From positions 1 to 16,307 of the forward strand of contig JAEWFE010000114.1 of assembly GCA_023389005.1 (NCBI GenBank): DNA of 16,307 nt, read 5' to 3'. Position 1 is the stretch's first letter, and each line of letters starts with the position of its first letter. This stretch comes from Bacillota bacterium. Its GTDB lineage: Bacteria > Bacillota > Bacilli > Lactobacillales > Enterococcaceae. Positions 1 to 7,932 of this stretch are shown here, one piece after another. The notes under the pieces are model-generated. The model was given only the letters and a program-made list of their open reading frames with translations, did no database searches and was not told where the DNA came from. The position numbers and the translations under genes were made by a program.

Positions 1-155
1 GCCTACTTTTATTAAAAAATCGACAATATCTTGCTTACGTTTAATTAACTTGCAATTTTTCGTTACGTAATTGAAACCTATAAATGCAATTTTTCAGATA
101 TGATATTCAACGTTGGTTTACAACAAACAATATTGAAGAGGAGAATATTCATACA

Positions 156-821
156 ATGAAGACAATTAAAGCACTAGTCATTGGTTTGATGGTGATTGTG
201 TCATTTGAAGTGAGAAGTGTGAATGCACATGCAGAAGAAATAAAACATGTTGTGACTTCAAGCGATACACTTTCGAAAATTTCAGAAAAATATTTTGGGT
301 CAACCGATTTTGTCGATAAAATTGCAAAAGATAATCAAATAGATAATCCAAACTTGATTTTTGATGGTCAAGTATTAAAGATTGAAACGCAAGAATCTGA
401 AGGTGGTATCAAGTTAATTCGTCACAATAAAGTAATTATTGATCAATCACCGAAAGCGACAAAAGCTGAAGAAACCGTACAAGAAAAGCAAGTAGCGGAT
501 TCGCAAAACACGCCTGATGAAGTAACTGGAAAAGTTCTGTATATGGAATCAACGGCTTATAGTTCAGATCCAAGAGACAGTTTAGGGGGAGGAACAGTAA
601 CGGCAACTGGCCAAAATTTATTAACGAATCCAATGGCTGTAGCAGTTGATCCAAATGTGATTCCATTAGGTACGCGCTTATATGTTGAAGGTTATGGTGA
701 GGCTATTGCTTCGGATACTGGTGGTGCGATTAAAGGTAATATTATAGATGTTCATTTTTCTACATACGAACAATGTATTCAGTGGGGTAGAAGAACAGTC
801 AAAGTAACAATTTTAGATTAA
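156..821 (+). CDS. Secreted LysM + 3D-domain cell-wall protein
   Basis: The protein is about 221 residues. A signal peptide (charged MKTIK, hydrophobic stretch about 5-18) has a likely A-H-A cleavage site at residue 26. A LysM peptidoglycan-binding module covers about 29-77. After a Glu/Lys/Gln-rich linker (about 78-125) comes a C-terminal 3D domain (about 127-220) with the diagnostic aspartates in ASDTGG (D187) and IIDVHF (D198). This layout matches secreted YocH/YuiC-like wall hydrolases of Firmicutes, whose 3D domain resembles the MltA lytic transglycosylase fold; cutting of peptidoglycan is inferred. The frame is open from an ATG at 84, but the ATG at 156 is preferred because AGAGGAG lies 12 bases upstream and the signal peptide starts there. 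A TATAAA at 79-84 may be a -10 box, without a convincing -35. The gene stands alone before a terminator. Bases 1-155 hold no gene I can support. Confidence 0.87.
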   Translation: MKTIKALVIGLMVIVSFEVRSVNAHAEEIKHVVTSSDTLSKISEKYFGSTDFVDKIAKDNQIDNPNLIFDGQVLKIETQESEGGIKLIRHNKVIIDQSPKATKAEETVQEKQVADSQNTPDEVTGKVLYMESTAYSSDPRDSLGGGTVTATGQNLLTNPMAVAVDPNVIPLGTRLYVEGYGEAIASDTGGAIKGNIIDVHFSTYEQCIQWGRRTVKVTILD

Positions 822-831
822 TTTATCATTT

Positions 832-862
832 TCCCTTTTGTTTTTACAGAAGGGATTTTTTT
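832..862 (+). terminator. Rho-independent terminator of the 3D-domain gene
   Basis: TCCCTTTTGT (832-841) pairs with ACAGAAGGGA (846-855): ten pairs including one G-T, closed by a four-T loop. Seven T follow at 856-862. It starts 11 bases after the stop codon. Confidence 0.88.
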
Positions 863-932
863 CTTATTGAGGGGATTGTTCGGAAATAGACGATAATCCA
901 TCTAAAAAAAAGCTGTTTTTATGAAAGATTTA

Positions 933-961
933 TTTTTAAAGCAAAATTTTTGTGTTATACT
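933..961 (+). promoter_or_regulatory. Extended -10 promoter for the ACT/PFL unit
   Basis: TGTTATACT at 953-961 is a TGnTATAAT-type extended -10 (TATACT at 956-961). The region 17 bases upstream (933-938) is only T-rich, as is common when the TG extension is present. The predicted start near 968 gives a leader of about 17 bases, just long enough to hold the ribosome binding site at 971-977. Confidence 0.65.
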
Positions 962-984
962 GTACAAAAAAAGGAGGAATTGTC

Positions 985-1251
985 ATGCGAGCAATTTTAA
1001 CGGTTATTGGTATGGATAAAGTAGGTATTATTGCTAAAGTTAGTCAAACCTTAGCAGATTTAGACCTAAATATTATTGATGTCACACAAACAATATTAAA
1101 TGACTATTTTACGATGATGATGGTGTTAGAATCAAAAGGAAATGCTGATTTTAAGGTTATTCGTGAAAAACTAGATCAAACGGCTGAACAATTGGGTGTG
1201 GATATTCGTATTCAAAATGCTGAAATTTTCGATGCCATGCATAAGTTATAG
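985..1251 (+). CDS. ACT-domain protein (UPF0237 family)
   Basis: This is an 88-residue protein made almost entirely of one ACT domain, a fold that usually binds amino acids or similar small ligands and often forms dimers. It opens with AILTVIGMDKVGIIAKVSQ, the typical first strand, ligand-side loop and helix, and goes on with LNIIDVTQTI and FTMMMVLE. No catalytic domain is attached. The ATG at 985 is chosen over the open frame from 952 because AAGGAGG lies seven bases upstream, and because the 952 start would lie inside the promoter. It is followed after 13 bases by the PFL-like gene, a pairing known in streptococci and other Firmicutes. That suggests the ACT protein senses a ligand for, or works with, its partner. 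The ligand is unknown. Confidence 0.88.
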   Translation: MRAILTVIGMDKVGIIAKVSQTLADLDLNIIDVTQTILNDYFTMMMVLESKGNADFKVIREKLDQTAEQLGVDIRIQNAEIFDAMHKL

Positions 1252-1264
1252 TGGAGGGAATACA

Positions 1265-2614
1265 ATGGAAGTAAATCAAATTTTAGAGACGATACGAATG
1301 GTCGAAGAAGAAAATTTAGATATTCGTACGATTACCATGGGTATTTCTTTGTTAGACTGTATGGATGAAGATATTGATCGAAGTTGTGAAAAAATTTATC
1401 GGAAAATTATAACAAAGGCAGCTAATTTAGTTGCAGTAGGTGAAGCGATTGAATTAGAATATGGCATTCCGATTATAAACAAACGTATTTCTGTTACCCC
1501 AATCGGAATTGTTGCTGCGGCTTCTAAGGCTGATGCAAAAGATTGTGTGAAGTTTGCTAAAGTTTTAGATAAAGCTGCCAAAAAAGTGGGGGTTAATTTT
1601 ATCGGTGGGTATTCCGCTTTAGTCGAAAAAGGGTTTACGGCTGGTGATTTAGCCTTAATTGAATCCATTCCAGAAGCACTAGCGCAAACTGATTTTGTTT
1701 GTTCAAGTGTCAATATCGGTTCGACAAAAGCTGGTATTAATATGGATGCAGTTAAATTGATGGGTGAAGTCATCAAAGAAACTGCTGCAAAATCTGATAT
1801 GGGCTGTGCTAAATTGGTCGTATTTGCCAATGCAGTAGAAGATAATCCTTTCATGGCCGGAGCGTTTCATGGTGTAGGTGAAGCTGACTGTGTCATTAAT
1901 GTGGGTGTTAGTGGACCGGGTGTTGTCAAAAGAGCGCTTGAAAAAGTAAAAGGTGAGAGTTTTGATATTGTTGCGGAAACGGTCAAAAAAACGGCATTTA
2001 AAATTACACGTATGGGTCAAATGGTTGGTAAAATCGCCTCTGAACGGTTGGGTGTTCCTTTTGGCATTGTGGACTTGTCTTTAGCGCCGACACCTGCTGT
2101 TGGTGATAGTGTAGCTCAAATTTTAGAAGAAATGGGTCTTGAATCAGTTGGGACTCACGGGACTACTGCAGCGCTTGCCTTACTGAATGATGCGGTCAAA
2201 AAAGGTGGTGTCATGGCTTGTAATCATGTTGGTGGGTTATCAGGTGCTTTTATTCCAGTTTCTGAAGATGCCGGAATGATTCAAGCTGCGGAACAAGGCT
2301 ATTTAAATATTGAAAAATTAGAGGCAATGACTGCAATTTGTTCAGTAGGCTTAGATATGATTGCCATTCCAGGAGATACACCAGCGAGTACGATTGCGGC
2401 AATGATTGCAGATGAGGCAGCTATCGGCGTGGTTAATCACAAAACGACTGCTGTAAGAGTAATTCCAGCCAATCAGTTAAAAGTTGGTGATACCATCGAA
2501 TTCGGTGGATTACTGGGAAGTGCGCCAGTTATGAAGGTTAACTCAGCTAGTTCGGATGTATTTATTCAACGTGGTGGACGAATTCCAGCACCAATTCATT
2601 CATTCAAAAATTAA
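1265..2614 (+). CDS. PFL-like protein of the DUF711/UPF0210 family
   Basis: The protein is 449 residues, full length for the family annotated as 'PFL family protein' (DUF711, UPF0210). The name reflects structural similarity to the pyruvate formate-lyase barrel. I see no C-terminal glycyl-radical loop of the RVxGY type, so radical chemistry is not supported. Conserved-looking glycine-rich stretches include SSVNIGSTKAGINMDAV, VGVSGPGVVKRAL, GTHGTTAALALLNDAV and CNHVGGLSGAFIPVSEDAG, and Cys residues occur in DFVCSS, GCAKLV, ADCVIN, MACNHV and AICSVG. No signal peptide or membrane segment is seen, so it should be cytoplasmic. The ATG at 1265 has GGAGGG six bases upstream; the longer open frame from 1196 overlaps the ACT gene and is rejected. 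It is almost certainly co-transcribed with the ACT gene. Its reaction is unknown to me. Confidence 0.88.
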   Translation: MEVNQILETIRMVEEENLDIRTITMGISLLDCMDEDIDRSCEKIYRKIITKAANLVAVGEAIELEYGIPIINKRISVTPIGIVAAASKADAKDCVKFAKVLDKAAKKVGVNFIGGYSALVEKGFTAGDLALIESIPEALAQTDFVCSSVNIGSTKAGINMDAVKLMGEVIKETAAKSDMGCAKLVVFANAVEDNPFMAGAFHGVGEADCVINVGVSGPGVVKRALEKVKGESFDIVAETVKKTAFKITRMGQMVGKIASERLGVPFGIVDLSLAPTPAVGDSVAQILEEMGLESVGTHGTTAALALLNDAVKKGGVMACNHVGGLSGAFIPVSEDAGMIQAAEQGYLNIEKLEAMTAICSVGLDMIAIPGDTPASTIAAMIADEAAIGVVNHKTTAVRVIPANQLKVGDTIEFGGLLGSAPVMKVNSASSDVFIQRGGRIPAPIHSFKN

Positions 2615-2618
2615 CAGC

Positions 2619-2660
2619 ATCGTCTTTTTATGGAAATTTTCTGTAAAAAGACGATTTTTT
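2619..2660 (+). terminator. Strong terminator after the ACT/PFL unit
   Basis: ATCGTCTTTTTA (2619-2630) pairs perfectly over 12 bases with TAAAAAGACGAT (2644-2655), with a 13-base loop and a T tract ending at 2660. It begins four bases after the stop codon. Confidence 0.92.
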
Positions 2661-2723
2661 CTTGAAAAATAAAGCTATTTAGGATAAGGTAAAAAGGAAT
2701 TATCTTTGAAAGTAGGAATCAAA

Positions 2724-3341
2724 ATGTATCAAAACTTCATTTGGGATTTTGATGGCACATTATTTAATACCTATCCGAAAATGTTGAAAGCTTATGTAAA
2801 AACGATGCAACATTATCAAATTTCGATTACGCCATCAGCTATTTACAGAACGCTTAAAACCCAATCATCCAAAGACTTAGCAAACCAATATCAATTAGAT
2901 TTTGAAGAATTTGATCAAATATATAAGCAGTTTGAAAAAAGTGATACGAGTAATGTTTTTGCCTATGATGATGCAAAATACATATTAGAAAAAGTGATTG
3001 AAAAAGGTGGTAAGAATTATTTACTGACCCACCGCGAAAATGCTTCTGCCAAGGCGTTATTACAAGGTTCACAATTAGATGGACTGTTCGTTGAAATCGT
3101 TGGTCCAGAAAATAAATTTCCCCGCAAACCTGATCCGACTTCACTCTTGTATTTAGTTGAAAAATATCAGATGGATAAAACAAAGACAGTCATGATTGGT
3201 GATCGACCAATGGACATCGATGCGGGAATTAATGCCGGTGTACAAAGTATTTTTTATAATGATGAGCGACTTTTTAAAATCAAACAGGCCCATCATGAAG
3301 TTCACTCATTAACAGAAATAGAAAAATTTTTAGGCGAATAG
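2724..3341 (+). CDS. HAD-family phosphatase, phosphoglycolate-phosphatase-like
   Basis: This is a haloacid dehalogenase-type hydrolase of about 205 residues. All four motifs are present: DFDGT (nucleophile D8 and acid D10), the threonine in LLTHREN (about T102), the lysine in RKPDP (about K135), and GDRPMDID (D160 and D164). A helical cap lies between motifs I and II (about 14-80), as in the subfamily that includes phosphoglycolate phosphatase. The substrate cannot be told from sequence. Two starts compete. TTG at 2706 has AAGGA seven bases upstream. ATG at 2724 has AGGA six bases upstream and gives the usual short N-terminus (MYQNFIWDFDGT); I use the ATG. It is a single gene between two terminators. 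A weak TTGAAA at 2662-2667 could belong to its promoter, but no good -10 follows. Confidence 0.88.
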   Translation: MYQNFIWDFDGTLFNTYPKMLKAYVKTMQHYQISITPSAIYRTLKTQSSKDLANQYQLDFEEFDQIYKQFEKSDTSNVFAYDDAKYILEKVIEKGGKNYLLTHRENASAKALLQGSQLDGLFVEIVGPENKFPRKPDPTSLLYLVEKYQMDKTKTVMIGDRPMDIDAGINAGVQSIFYNDERLFKIKQAHHEVHSLTEIEKFLGE

Positions 3342-3363
3342 TTTATTTATTCGTCTTTTTTTT
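3333..3363 (+). terminator. Terminator overlapping the HAD stop codon
   Basis: GGCGAATA (3333-3340) pairs with TATTCGTC (3348-3355) over eight bases with one G-T pair and a seven-base loop, followed by eight T (3356-3363). The left arm lies in the last codons of the HAD gene and the TAG stop (3339-3341) runs into the loop. The same bases code for protein and end transcription. Confidence 0.82.
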
Positions 3364-3413
3364 GACGCTTTTTTTCATTTTTTTCGTATTTATATATTAG
3401 AGAGGTGAAAAAA

Positions 3414-4079
3414 ATGCAAAATTGGTGGCGTAAAATAAAAACTTGGCAGCTTGTTGTCGGCGTATGTGGCATAGTTTTGTTAGGTATAGCAGTATTTTTA
3501 CTTGTTACGCAACAAGAAAAGGAAGACAAAGAATTACTAATTGAGACTTCATCGACTACTGAAGTAACGGTAGACACAAAAAAGGAGCAAGATCAAGCGA
3601 ATGATGAATCTAAATCTGCAAAAATTTATGTAGATATTTCAGGTGCGGTTAAACAGCCAGGCGTTTATCAGTTATCAGAAGGGGCTCGGCTTTTCGATTT
3701 ATTAAAGCAAGCGGGAGGGTTAACTGAAGATGCAGCGATTCAAACGGTAAACCAGGCGATGATTATACAAGATCAACAAAAAATAATAATCTTAACGCAA
3801 GATCAAGCACAGAGTCTAGATACAGAAAATATCCCTAATAATGGTCATTCGGAGGAAAAATCTGCTGAAAAATCGCCAAAAGATGCTGAAAAACTAAATA
3901 TTAATCAAGCAGATTTGACGCAACTTCAACAGCTAAGTGGCATAGGTGAAAAAAAGGCACAAGCAATTATCGACTATCGCAATGAAAATGGTTCATTCAA
4001 GACTATTGAAGACTTAGCCAAAGTGACAGGAATTGGTGAAAAGACGGTTGAAAAATTACGTGACTCGATTACAATATAA
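3414..4079 (+). CDS. comEA: Competence protein ComEA, DNA receptor
   Basis: The protein is 221 residues. It has one N-terminal membrane anchor (about 12-31) and an outward Glu/Asp/Lys-rich linker. An SLBB-type domain follows (about 70-128, IYVDISGAVKQPGVYQL). The C-terminus holds a helix-hairpin-helix pair, with GIGEKKAQAI (176-185) and GIGEKTVEKL (206-215), which bind the DNA backbone without sequence preference. In competent bacteria ComEA holds double-stranded DNA at the outer membrane face and passes it to ComEC. The ATG at 3414 has AGAGGTG six bases upstream; the GTG at 3405 is part of that Shine-Dalgarno sequence. It is the first gene of the comE operon, 27 bases before comEB. I see no convincing promoter: TTGACG at 3362-3367 is too far from the TATATT at 3393-3398. 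Confidence 0.95.
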   Translation: MQNWWRKIKTWQLVVGVCGIVLLGIAVFLLVTQQEKEDKELLIETSSTTEVTVDTKKEQDQANDESKSAKIYVDISGAVKQPGVYQLSEGARLFDLLKQAGGLTEDAAIQTVNQAMIIQDQQKIIILTQDQAQSLDTENIPNNGHSEEKSAEKSPKDAEKLNINQADLTQLQQLSGIGEKKAQAIIDYRNENGSFKTIEDLAKVTGIGEKTVEKLRDSITI

Positions 4080-4106
4080 CTAAAAACAAGTTTTGGAGGT
4101 GCCAAT

Positions 4107-4577
4107 ATGGTAGATCAAAGAATTCCCTGGAATCAGTATTTTATGGCTCAAGCGGTACTGTTATCTTTAAGAAGTACTTGTACGCGTCTGGAAGTTGGAG
4201 CTACTTTAGTAAAAGATCGTCGTATCATTGCTGGTGGATATAATGGGGCAGTCAGCGGAGATAATCATTGTATCGATCATGGCTGTTACGTTGTGGATGG
4301 TCATTGTATTCGGACCATTCATGCTGAAATGAACGCTTTATTACAATGTGCTAAATTAGGTATTTCAACGGATGGTGCCGAAATTTATGTTACGCACTTT
4401 CCTTGTTTACATTGTACGAAAGCTATTTTACAAGCAGGAATTAAAAAAATCTATTATCTACATGACTATCATAATGATCCTTATGCAATCGAGTTAATTC
4501 AAAAACTTGGAGTAGAGATTCAACAAGTGAAGTTGGATCCAAAGTATTTTGAAAAACTTACTTCCATTACCAAATAG
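4107..4577 (+). CDS. comEB: ComEB, dCMP deaminase family
   Basis: This 156-residue member of the deoxycytidylate deaminase family converts dCMP to dUMP for thymidylate synthesis. The zinc site is complete: HAE (H72, catalytic E74) and PCLHC (C100, C103). Further cysteines and histidines in NHCIDHGCYVVDGHC (53-67) fit the additional metal or allosteric region seen in dCMP deaminases. In Bacillus subtilis ComEB is in the competence operon but is not needed in the same way as ComEA and ComEC, so its place may reflect nucleotide salvage during DNA uptake. GGAGGT lies six bases before the ATG. The 3' end overlaps the comEC frame by 29 bases. Confidence 0.94.
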   Translation: MVDQRIPWNQYFMAQAVLLSLRSTCTRLEVGATLVKDRRIIAGGYNGAVSGDNHCIDHGCYVVDGHCIRTIHAEMNALLQCAKLGISTDGAEIYVTHFPCLHCTKAILQAGIKKIYYLHDYHNDPYAIELIQKLGVEIQQVKLDPKYFEKLTSITK

Positions 4578-6825
4578 TTTTAAGCATTGCGATTTTTCAT
4601 GGATAAACCAAATAGCCTATTGTACGCTTTTTACCGTCTGTAGCTACTATGGCTTGGTTTTATCGAAATTGATATTGTTACTCATAGCAGGTTATGTATT
4701 CATTTATTTATTATATGCTAGAAAAGTTACTTTATGTATTTTGAGCCTTATTGTACTAATTTTGTGCTTAGGAAGTGGCTATTTGCAAAGACATCAGCAG
4801 TCGCCAAGTAGTCAGTTGCTTCAAACGGAATGCCTTATCTATCCAGATTCGGTGACAGTGAATGGTGATTTATTAACGGCAGATGGGCGTATGAAAGGAA
4901 AATTAGTCCGACTTCAAATTCAATTAAAATCTGAAAATGAACAGCAAAAGTGGCGAATGGATGCCCCTAGCTTTACCCGTTTATCTTGTACGGGTCGTTT
5001 TCAGTCAGTAAATACTTCTCGTAATCAGCATGCCTTTGATTATGAGAAGTATTTGCAAGATAAAAATTATTTCGGCTTGTTTGTTGTTGAAAAATATCGT
5101 GTGCTTTCTGGTTCAGCTTGGCAAACTTTGCTATCTCAATTACGTTTTTATTGCATAAAGCAAGTACGTGAACAATTATCAAGAAAAGCAAGTCAATACG
5201 TGCAAGCTTTGGTCTTTGGATATAAAAATCAGGATTTTCAAGAAATGCAATCTCTGTACAGTATGAGTGGTATTTTACATTTATTTACGATCTCAGGTAT
5301 GCATGTCATTTTCTTTTTGGGATTATTCGATTATTTTTTTCGTCGCCTTCATTTATCTTTTGCGCAAAGAATGCTACCGTTTATTGTTTGTGCATTGACG
5401 GCTATGTTTTTATTTGGTATTTCGATGAGTGTTTTACGAGCAACTTTTACGTATTTACTCACTTATTTACTGAATCATCTTTCTATCAAGTTATCCCGTT
5501 TAGATCGTTTTAGCATTGTTCTCTTAATTTTAATGGTTATATTTCCAAATACCCTCTTAGTTTTATCAGGTCAGCTATCACTACTTGTCTCATTTTTGCT
5601 GATTTTTATACCGAATGCAAAATCAAAATGGCAGTCTCTCCTTTTCATGCAATATTTACATGTATTAACTGCACCATTTTTGTTTTGTGTCTTTTTTCAA
5701 TGGCCGATTTTAGGTGGGATATTAACTGCTGTTTTTTCCTATCTATTTACTTTTCTTTTATTACCTTATTGTTTTGGATTGTTTTTACTGACTTTTATCC
5801 CATCATTGCTACCATTTTTTAATTTGCCTTTTGATTGGATTGTCAAAGGAATCGAGTATAGCTTACAATTTTTAGTGAATTTTCAACTTCATTTTGGGAC
5901 TATCCCTAGTTGGTTGGTCGGTATTTGTTTGATTTTAGGATTATTATTCTTGCAATCAAGCTATCATTATCTTGTGCCGGTTATCTGTCTGTTCTTACCT
6001 TTATTATATTTTTCATTTACGCATCTGTTTCCTCGTGTGACTTTTGTAGATGTTGGGCAAGGGGCGTGTAGTGTGATTCAGAGTGCATTTAATCAAGAAG
6101 TTATTGTAATTGATACTGGTGGTAAAATAGTAATGGAGAAGAAAGGATGGCAAAAAAGAAAATCAAAGCCGAATTGTAACTATTCATTAGTGCCATATCT
6201 CAAAGGGGAGGGTATTCACCGCATTGATGCACTGGTTCTTTCGCATGGAGATATGGATCATATGGGTGATTTGTTGCCCATATGTAAACAATTTAATGTT
6301 AAAAAAGTTTATCTAACAAAAGGTGCACATCATAATGAAAAAATCAATCGAAAATTAAAGCAGCTTCCAAAGCAAACAAAAATTTATGAAGTTTTAGCCA
6401 ATCAAATTATCGGTCAAAAAATCCCATTACAGGTTTTAGCTCCTAGTAAAGCTGGTTTAGGAGAAAATAAAGATTCTATGGTACTTTACACGAAAATTCA
6501 TACGCTATCTTTCATGTGGACGGGGGATTTACCTAAAGAAGGTGAGATTGAGGTGATAAGGAAGTATCCTACACTTAAAGTGGATATCTTGCATGTGGGA
6601 CATCACGGAAGCCATACTTCAACAGATGCAACCTTTATTCAACAGATTCGGCCGCAAATGGCTATTATCTCGGTCGGTGAGAAAAATCGTTATGGTCATC
6701 CTCACCAACAGACAATCCAAACGCTAAAAGAAAACCATGTGCAAATTAGGCGAACTGATCAGCTTGGCATGATTCAATATCGTTGGCAATTTTCTGCGCA
6801 CATTAAGGAATATCTTGGGCATTAA
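4549..6825 (+). CDS. comEC: Competence protein ComEC, membrane DNA channel
   Basis: At 758 residues this is full length for ComEC. The order is: N-terminal membrane segments (about 22-80), a soluble DUF4131-type domain (about 85-185), the polytopic competence domain (about 215-490, including LFTISGMHVIFFLG), and a C-terminal metallo-beta-lactamase-like domain (about 495-750). That last domain has VDVGQGAC, IDTGG, SHGDMDH (565-571), TGD (658-660), GHHGSH (684-689) and GHPH (716-719). ComEC carries single-stranded DNA into the cell, and the lactamase-like domain is thought to degrade the other strand. All metal-binding motifs are present, so it looks functional. The start is uncertain: TTG at 4549 lies inside comEB and has no clear Shine-Dalgarno sequence, and there is no in-frame ATG for about 115 codons. 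Translation probably depends on coupling to comEB. Confidence 0.94.
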   Translation: MKNLLPLPNSFKHCDFSWINQIAYCTLFTVCSYYGLVLSKLILLLIAGYVFIYLLYARKVTLCILSLIVLILCLGSGYLQRHQQSPSSQLLQTECLIYPDSVTVNGDLLTADGRMKGKLVRLQIQLKSENEQQKWRMDAPSFTRLSCTGRFQSVNTSRNQHAFDYEKYLQDKNYFGLFVVEKYRVLSGSAWQTLLSQLRFYCIKQVREQLSRKASQYVQALVFGYKNQDFQEMQSLYSMSGILHLFTISGMHVIFFLGLFDYFFRRLHLSFAQRMLPFIVCALTAMFLFGISMSVLRATFTYLLTYLLNHLSIKLSRLDRFSIVLLILMVIFPNTLLVLSGQLSLLVSFLLIFIPNAKSKWQSLLFMQYLHVLTAPFLFCVFFQWPILGGILTAVFSYLFTFLLLPYCFGLFLLTFIPSLLPFFNLPFDWIVKGIEYSLQFLVNFQLHFGTIPSWLVGICLILGLLFLQSSYHYLVPVICLFLPLLYFSFTHLFPRVTFVDVGQGACSVIQSAFNQEVIVIDTGGKIVMEKKGWQKRKSKPNCNYSLVPYLKGEGIHRIDALVLSHGDMDHMGDLLPICKQFNVKKVYLTKGAHHNEKINRKLKQLPKQTKIYEVLANQIIGQKIPLQVLAPSKAGLGENKDSMVLYTKIHTLSFMWTGDLPKEGEIEVIRKYPTLKVDILHVGHHGSHTSTDATFIQQIRPQMAIISVGEKNRYGHPHQQTIQTLKENHVQIRRTDQLGMIQYRWQFSAHIKEYLGH

Positions 6826-6845
6826 TTTACTAAATTTGTTATAAT
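6815..6845 (+). promoter_or_regulatory. Extended -10 promoter for holA
   Basis: A perfect TGTTATAAT extended -10 sits at 6837-6845. TTGGGC at 6815-6820 is a possible -35 with a long 19-base spacer. The promoter overlaps the end of comEC. Transcription should start near 6852, so holA can be expressed without the comE operon. Confidence 0.72.
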
Positions 6846-6879
6846 GTATGTAGAAAAAATTGGGAAAGGAAATATTTCA

Positions 6880-7890
6880 GTGAGTATACAACAGGCATTA
6901 CAGGCGATTTCGCAACAAGCACTGGCTAATCTTTATTTGGTAAGCGGCCAGGAAAAGTATTTAATTGAAGAAGTCAAAAAAGCATTTATGAATCGTTTAA
7001 ATGTACAAGAGGATGATTTAAACTTTGCTGCTTTTGACGGGGAAGAAGTAGATATGCAAATTGTACTTGAGGAAATCCAAGCAAGTCCTTTTTTTGGCGA
7101 TTATCGGTTAGTCTTTTTAGAGCATCCCTATTTTTTAACAAGTGACAAGCGTGCCATAGAGGAAGAACAGTTAAAACAATTGATTCACTATTTCCAACAA
7201 CCGAATGAATCGACAATATTTGTTTTATTTGCAGATTATCCAAAATTGGATGAACGCAAAAAAGTGACAAAAGCATTAAAGAAAAATGCGAAGATTATTG
7301 ATGTGCAATATTTAAAAGAAAATGAAGTACGACAATATTTTCAACATTTTTTAGAAAACGAAGGTATGATATTTCCTAGAGAAGTACTGGAATATTTTTT
7401 GAAGCAATGTGATTTTCAACTTTCTAGAGTGATTCAGGAATATCAAAAGTTACATTTGTTTTTAGGTGAGGACAATCAGGTGAGTAAAAATGATATTGAC
7501 CGTTTAATCCCTAAAACCTTAGAGCAGAACATTTTTGAATTATCCCAATATATATTGCATCATCAAACGGATTCAGCTTTGCAATTATTTCATGATTTGA
7601 GCATTCAAAATGAAGAGCCGATTAAACTAATTGCGATTTTAGTTGGGCAATTTCGTTTACTCATTCAAGTAAAATATTTGATGAAACAAGGGTATCAGCA
7701 AGGAAATATTGCGGATATGCTGAAAATCCATGCTTATCGTGTAAAATTAGCGATGCAAGAAGTTAGAAAATATCAAATGCATGATTTATTACATTTATTT
7801 GACCAATTAGTCGAGTTGGATTACCAAATAAAGTCTGGTCAAGTAGAAAAAAACTTTGCCTTTCAAATGTATTTATTAAAAAATTGCTAA
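6880..7890 (+). CDS. holA: DNA polymerase III delta subunit
   Basis: The protein is 336 residues, normal for Firmicutes HolA. Delta opens the beta sliding clamp as part of the clamp-loader complex at the replication fork. Visible family features are the N-terminal NLYLVSGQEKYLIEEV segment, the middle ERKKVTKALKKNAKIIDVQYLK region, and the C-terminal helical part (EEPIKLIAILVGQFRLLIQVK, NFAFQMYLLKN). An ATG at 6844 is in frame, but it overlaps the -10 box TATAAT and could not be on the transcript from that promoter. GTG at 6880 has AAAGGA nine bases upstream and gives the usual N-terminus, so it is chosen. The order comEC-holA-rpsT is common in Firmicutes. Confidence 0.93.
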   Translation: MSIQQALQAISQQALANLYLVSGQEKYLIEEVKKAFMNRLNVQEDDLNFAAFDGEEVDMQIVLEEIQASPFFGDYRLVFLEHPYFLTSDKRAIEEEQLKQLIHYFQQPNESTIFVLFADYPKLDERKKVTKALKKNAKIIDVQYLKENEVRQYFQHFLENEGMIFPREVLEYFLKQCDFQLSRVIQEYQKLHLFLGEDNQVSKNDIDRLIPKTLEQNIFELSQYILHHQTDSALQLFHDLSIQNEEPIKLIAILVGQFRLLIQVKYLMKQGYQQGNIADMLKIHAYRVKLAMQEVRKYQMHDLLHLFDQLVELDYQIKSGQVEKNFAFQMYLLKNC

Positions 7891-7922
7891 AAAAAACCAC
7901 GGTTGTTATCCGTGGTTTTTTT
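7890..7922. terminator. Two-way terminator between holA and rpsT
   Basis: Seven A, CCACGG (7897-7902), a seven-base loop, CCGTGG (7910-7915) and seven T form a 13-pair stem. The A run on one side and T run on the other serve both converging genes. It begins at the holA stop codon. Confidence 0.93.
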
Positions 7923-7932
7923 ATCGATAGCA

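Noticed and set aside
1..83. Short open stretches on both strands at the left edge (plus strand 2-70 ending in TAA; minus strand through 1-80).
   Set aside because: Neither has a start codon with a ribosome binding site or recognisable similarity. Two overlapping short frames in AT-rich DNA are expected by chance, though the tail of an upstream gene cannot be excluded.
51..95. Direct repeat TGCAATTTTTC at 51-61 and 85-95.
   Set aside because: Eleven bases in AT-rich DNA with no third copy and no clear promoter to control; probably chance.
1396..2020. Long open frames on the minus strand opposite the PFL-like gene.
   Set aside because: They are shadows of a well-supported gene, with no ribosome binding sites or family resemblance.
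3348..3398. Competence (cin/com-box-like) element upstream of comEA.
   Set aside because: The nearest match to TACGAATA is GACGAATA on the minus strand, and it is the right arm of the HAD terminator. Nothing suitable lies on the plus strand at the right place.
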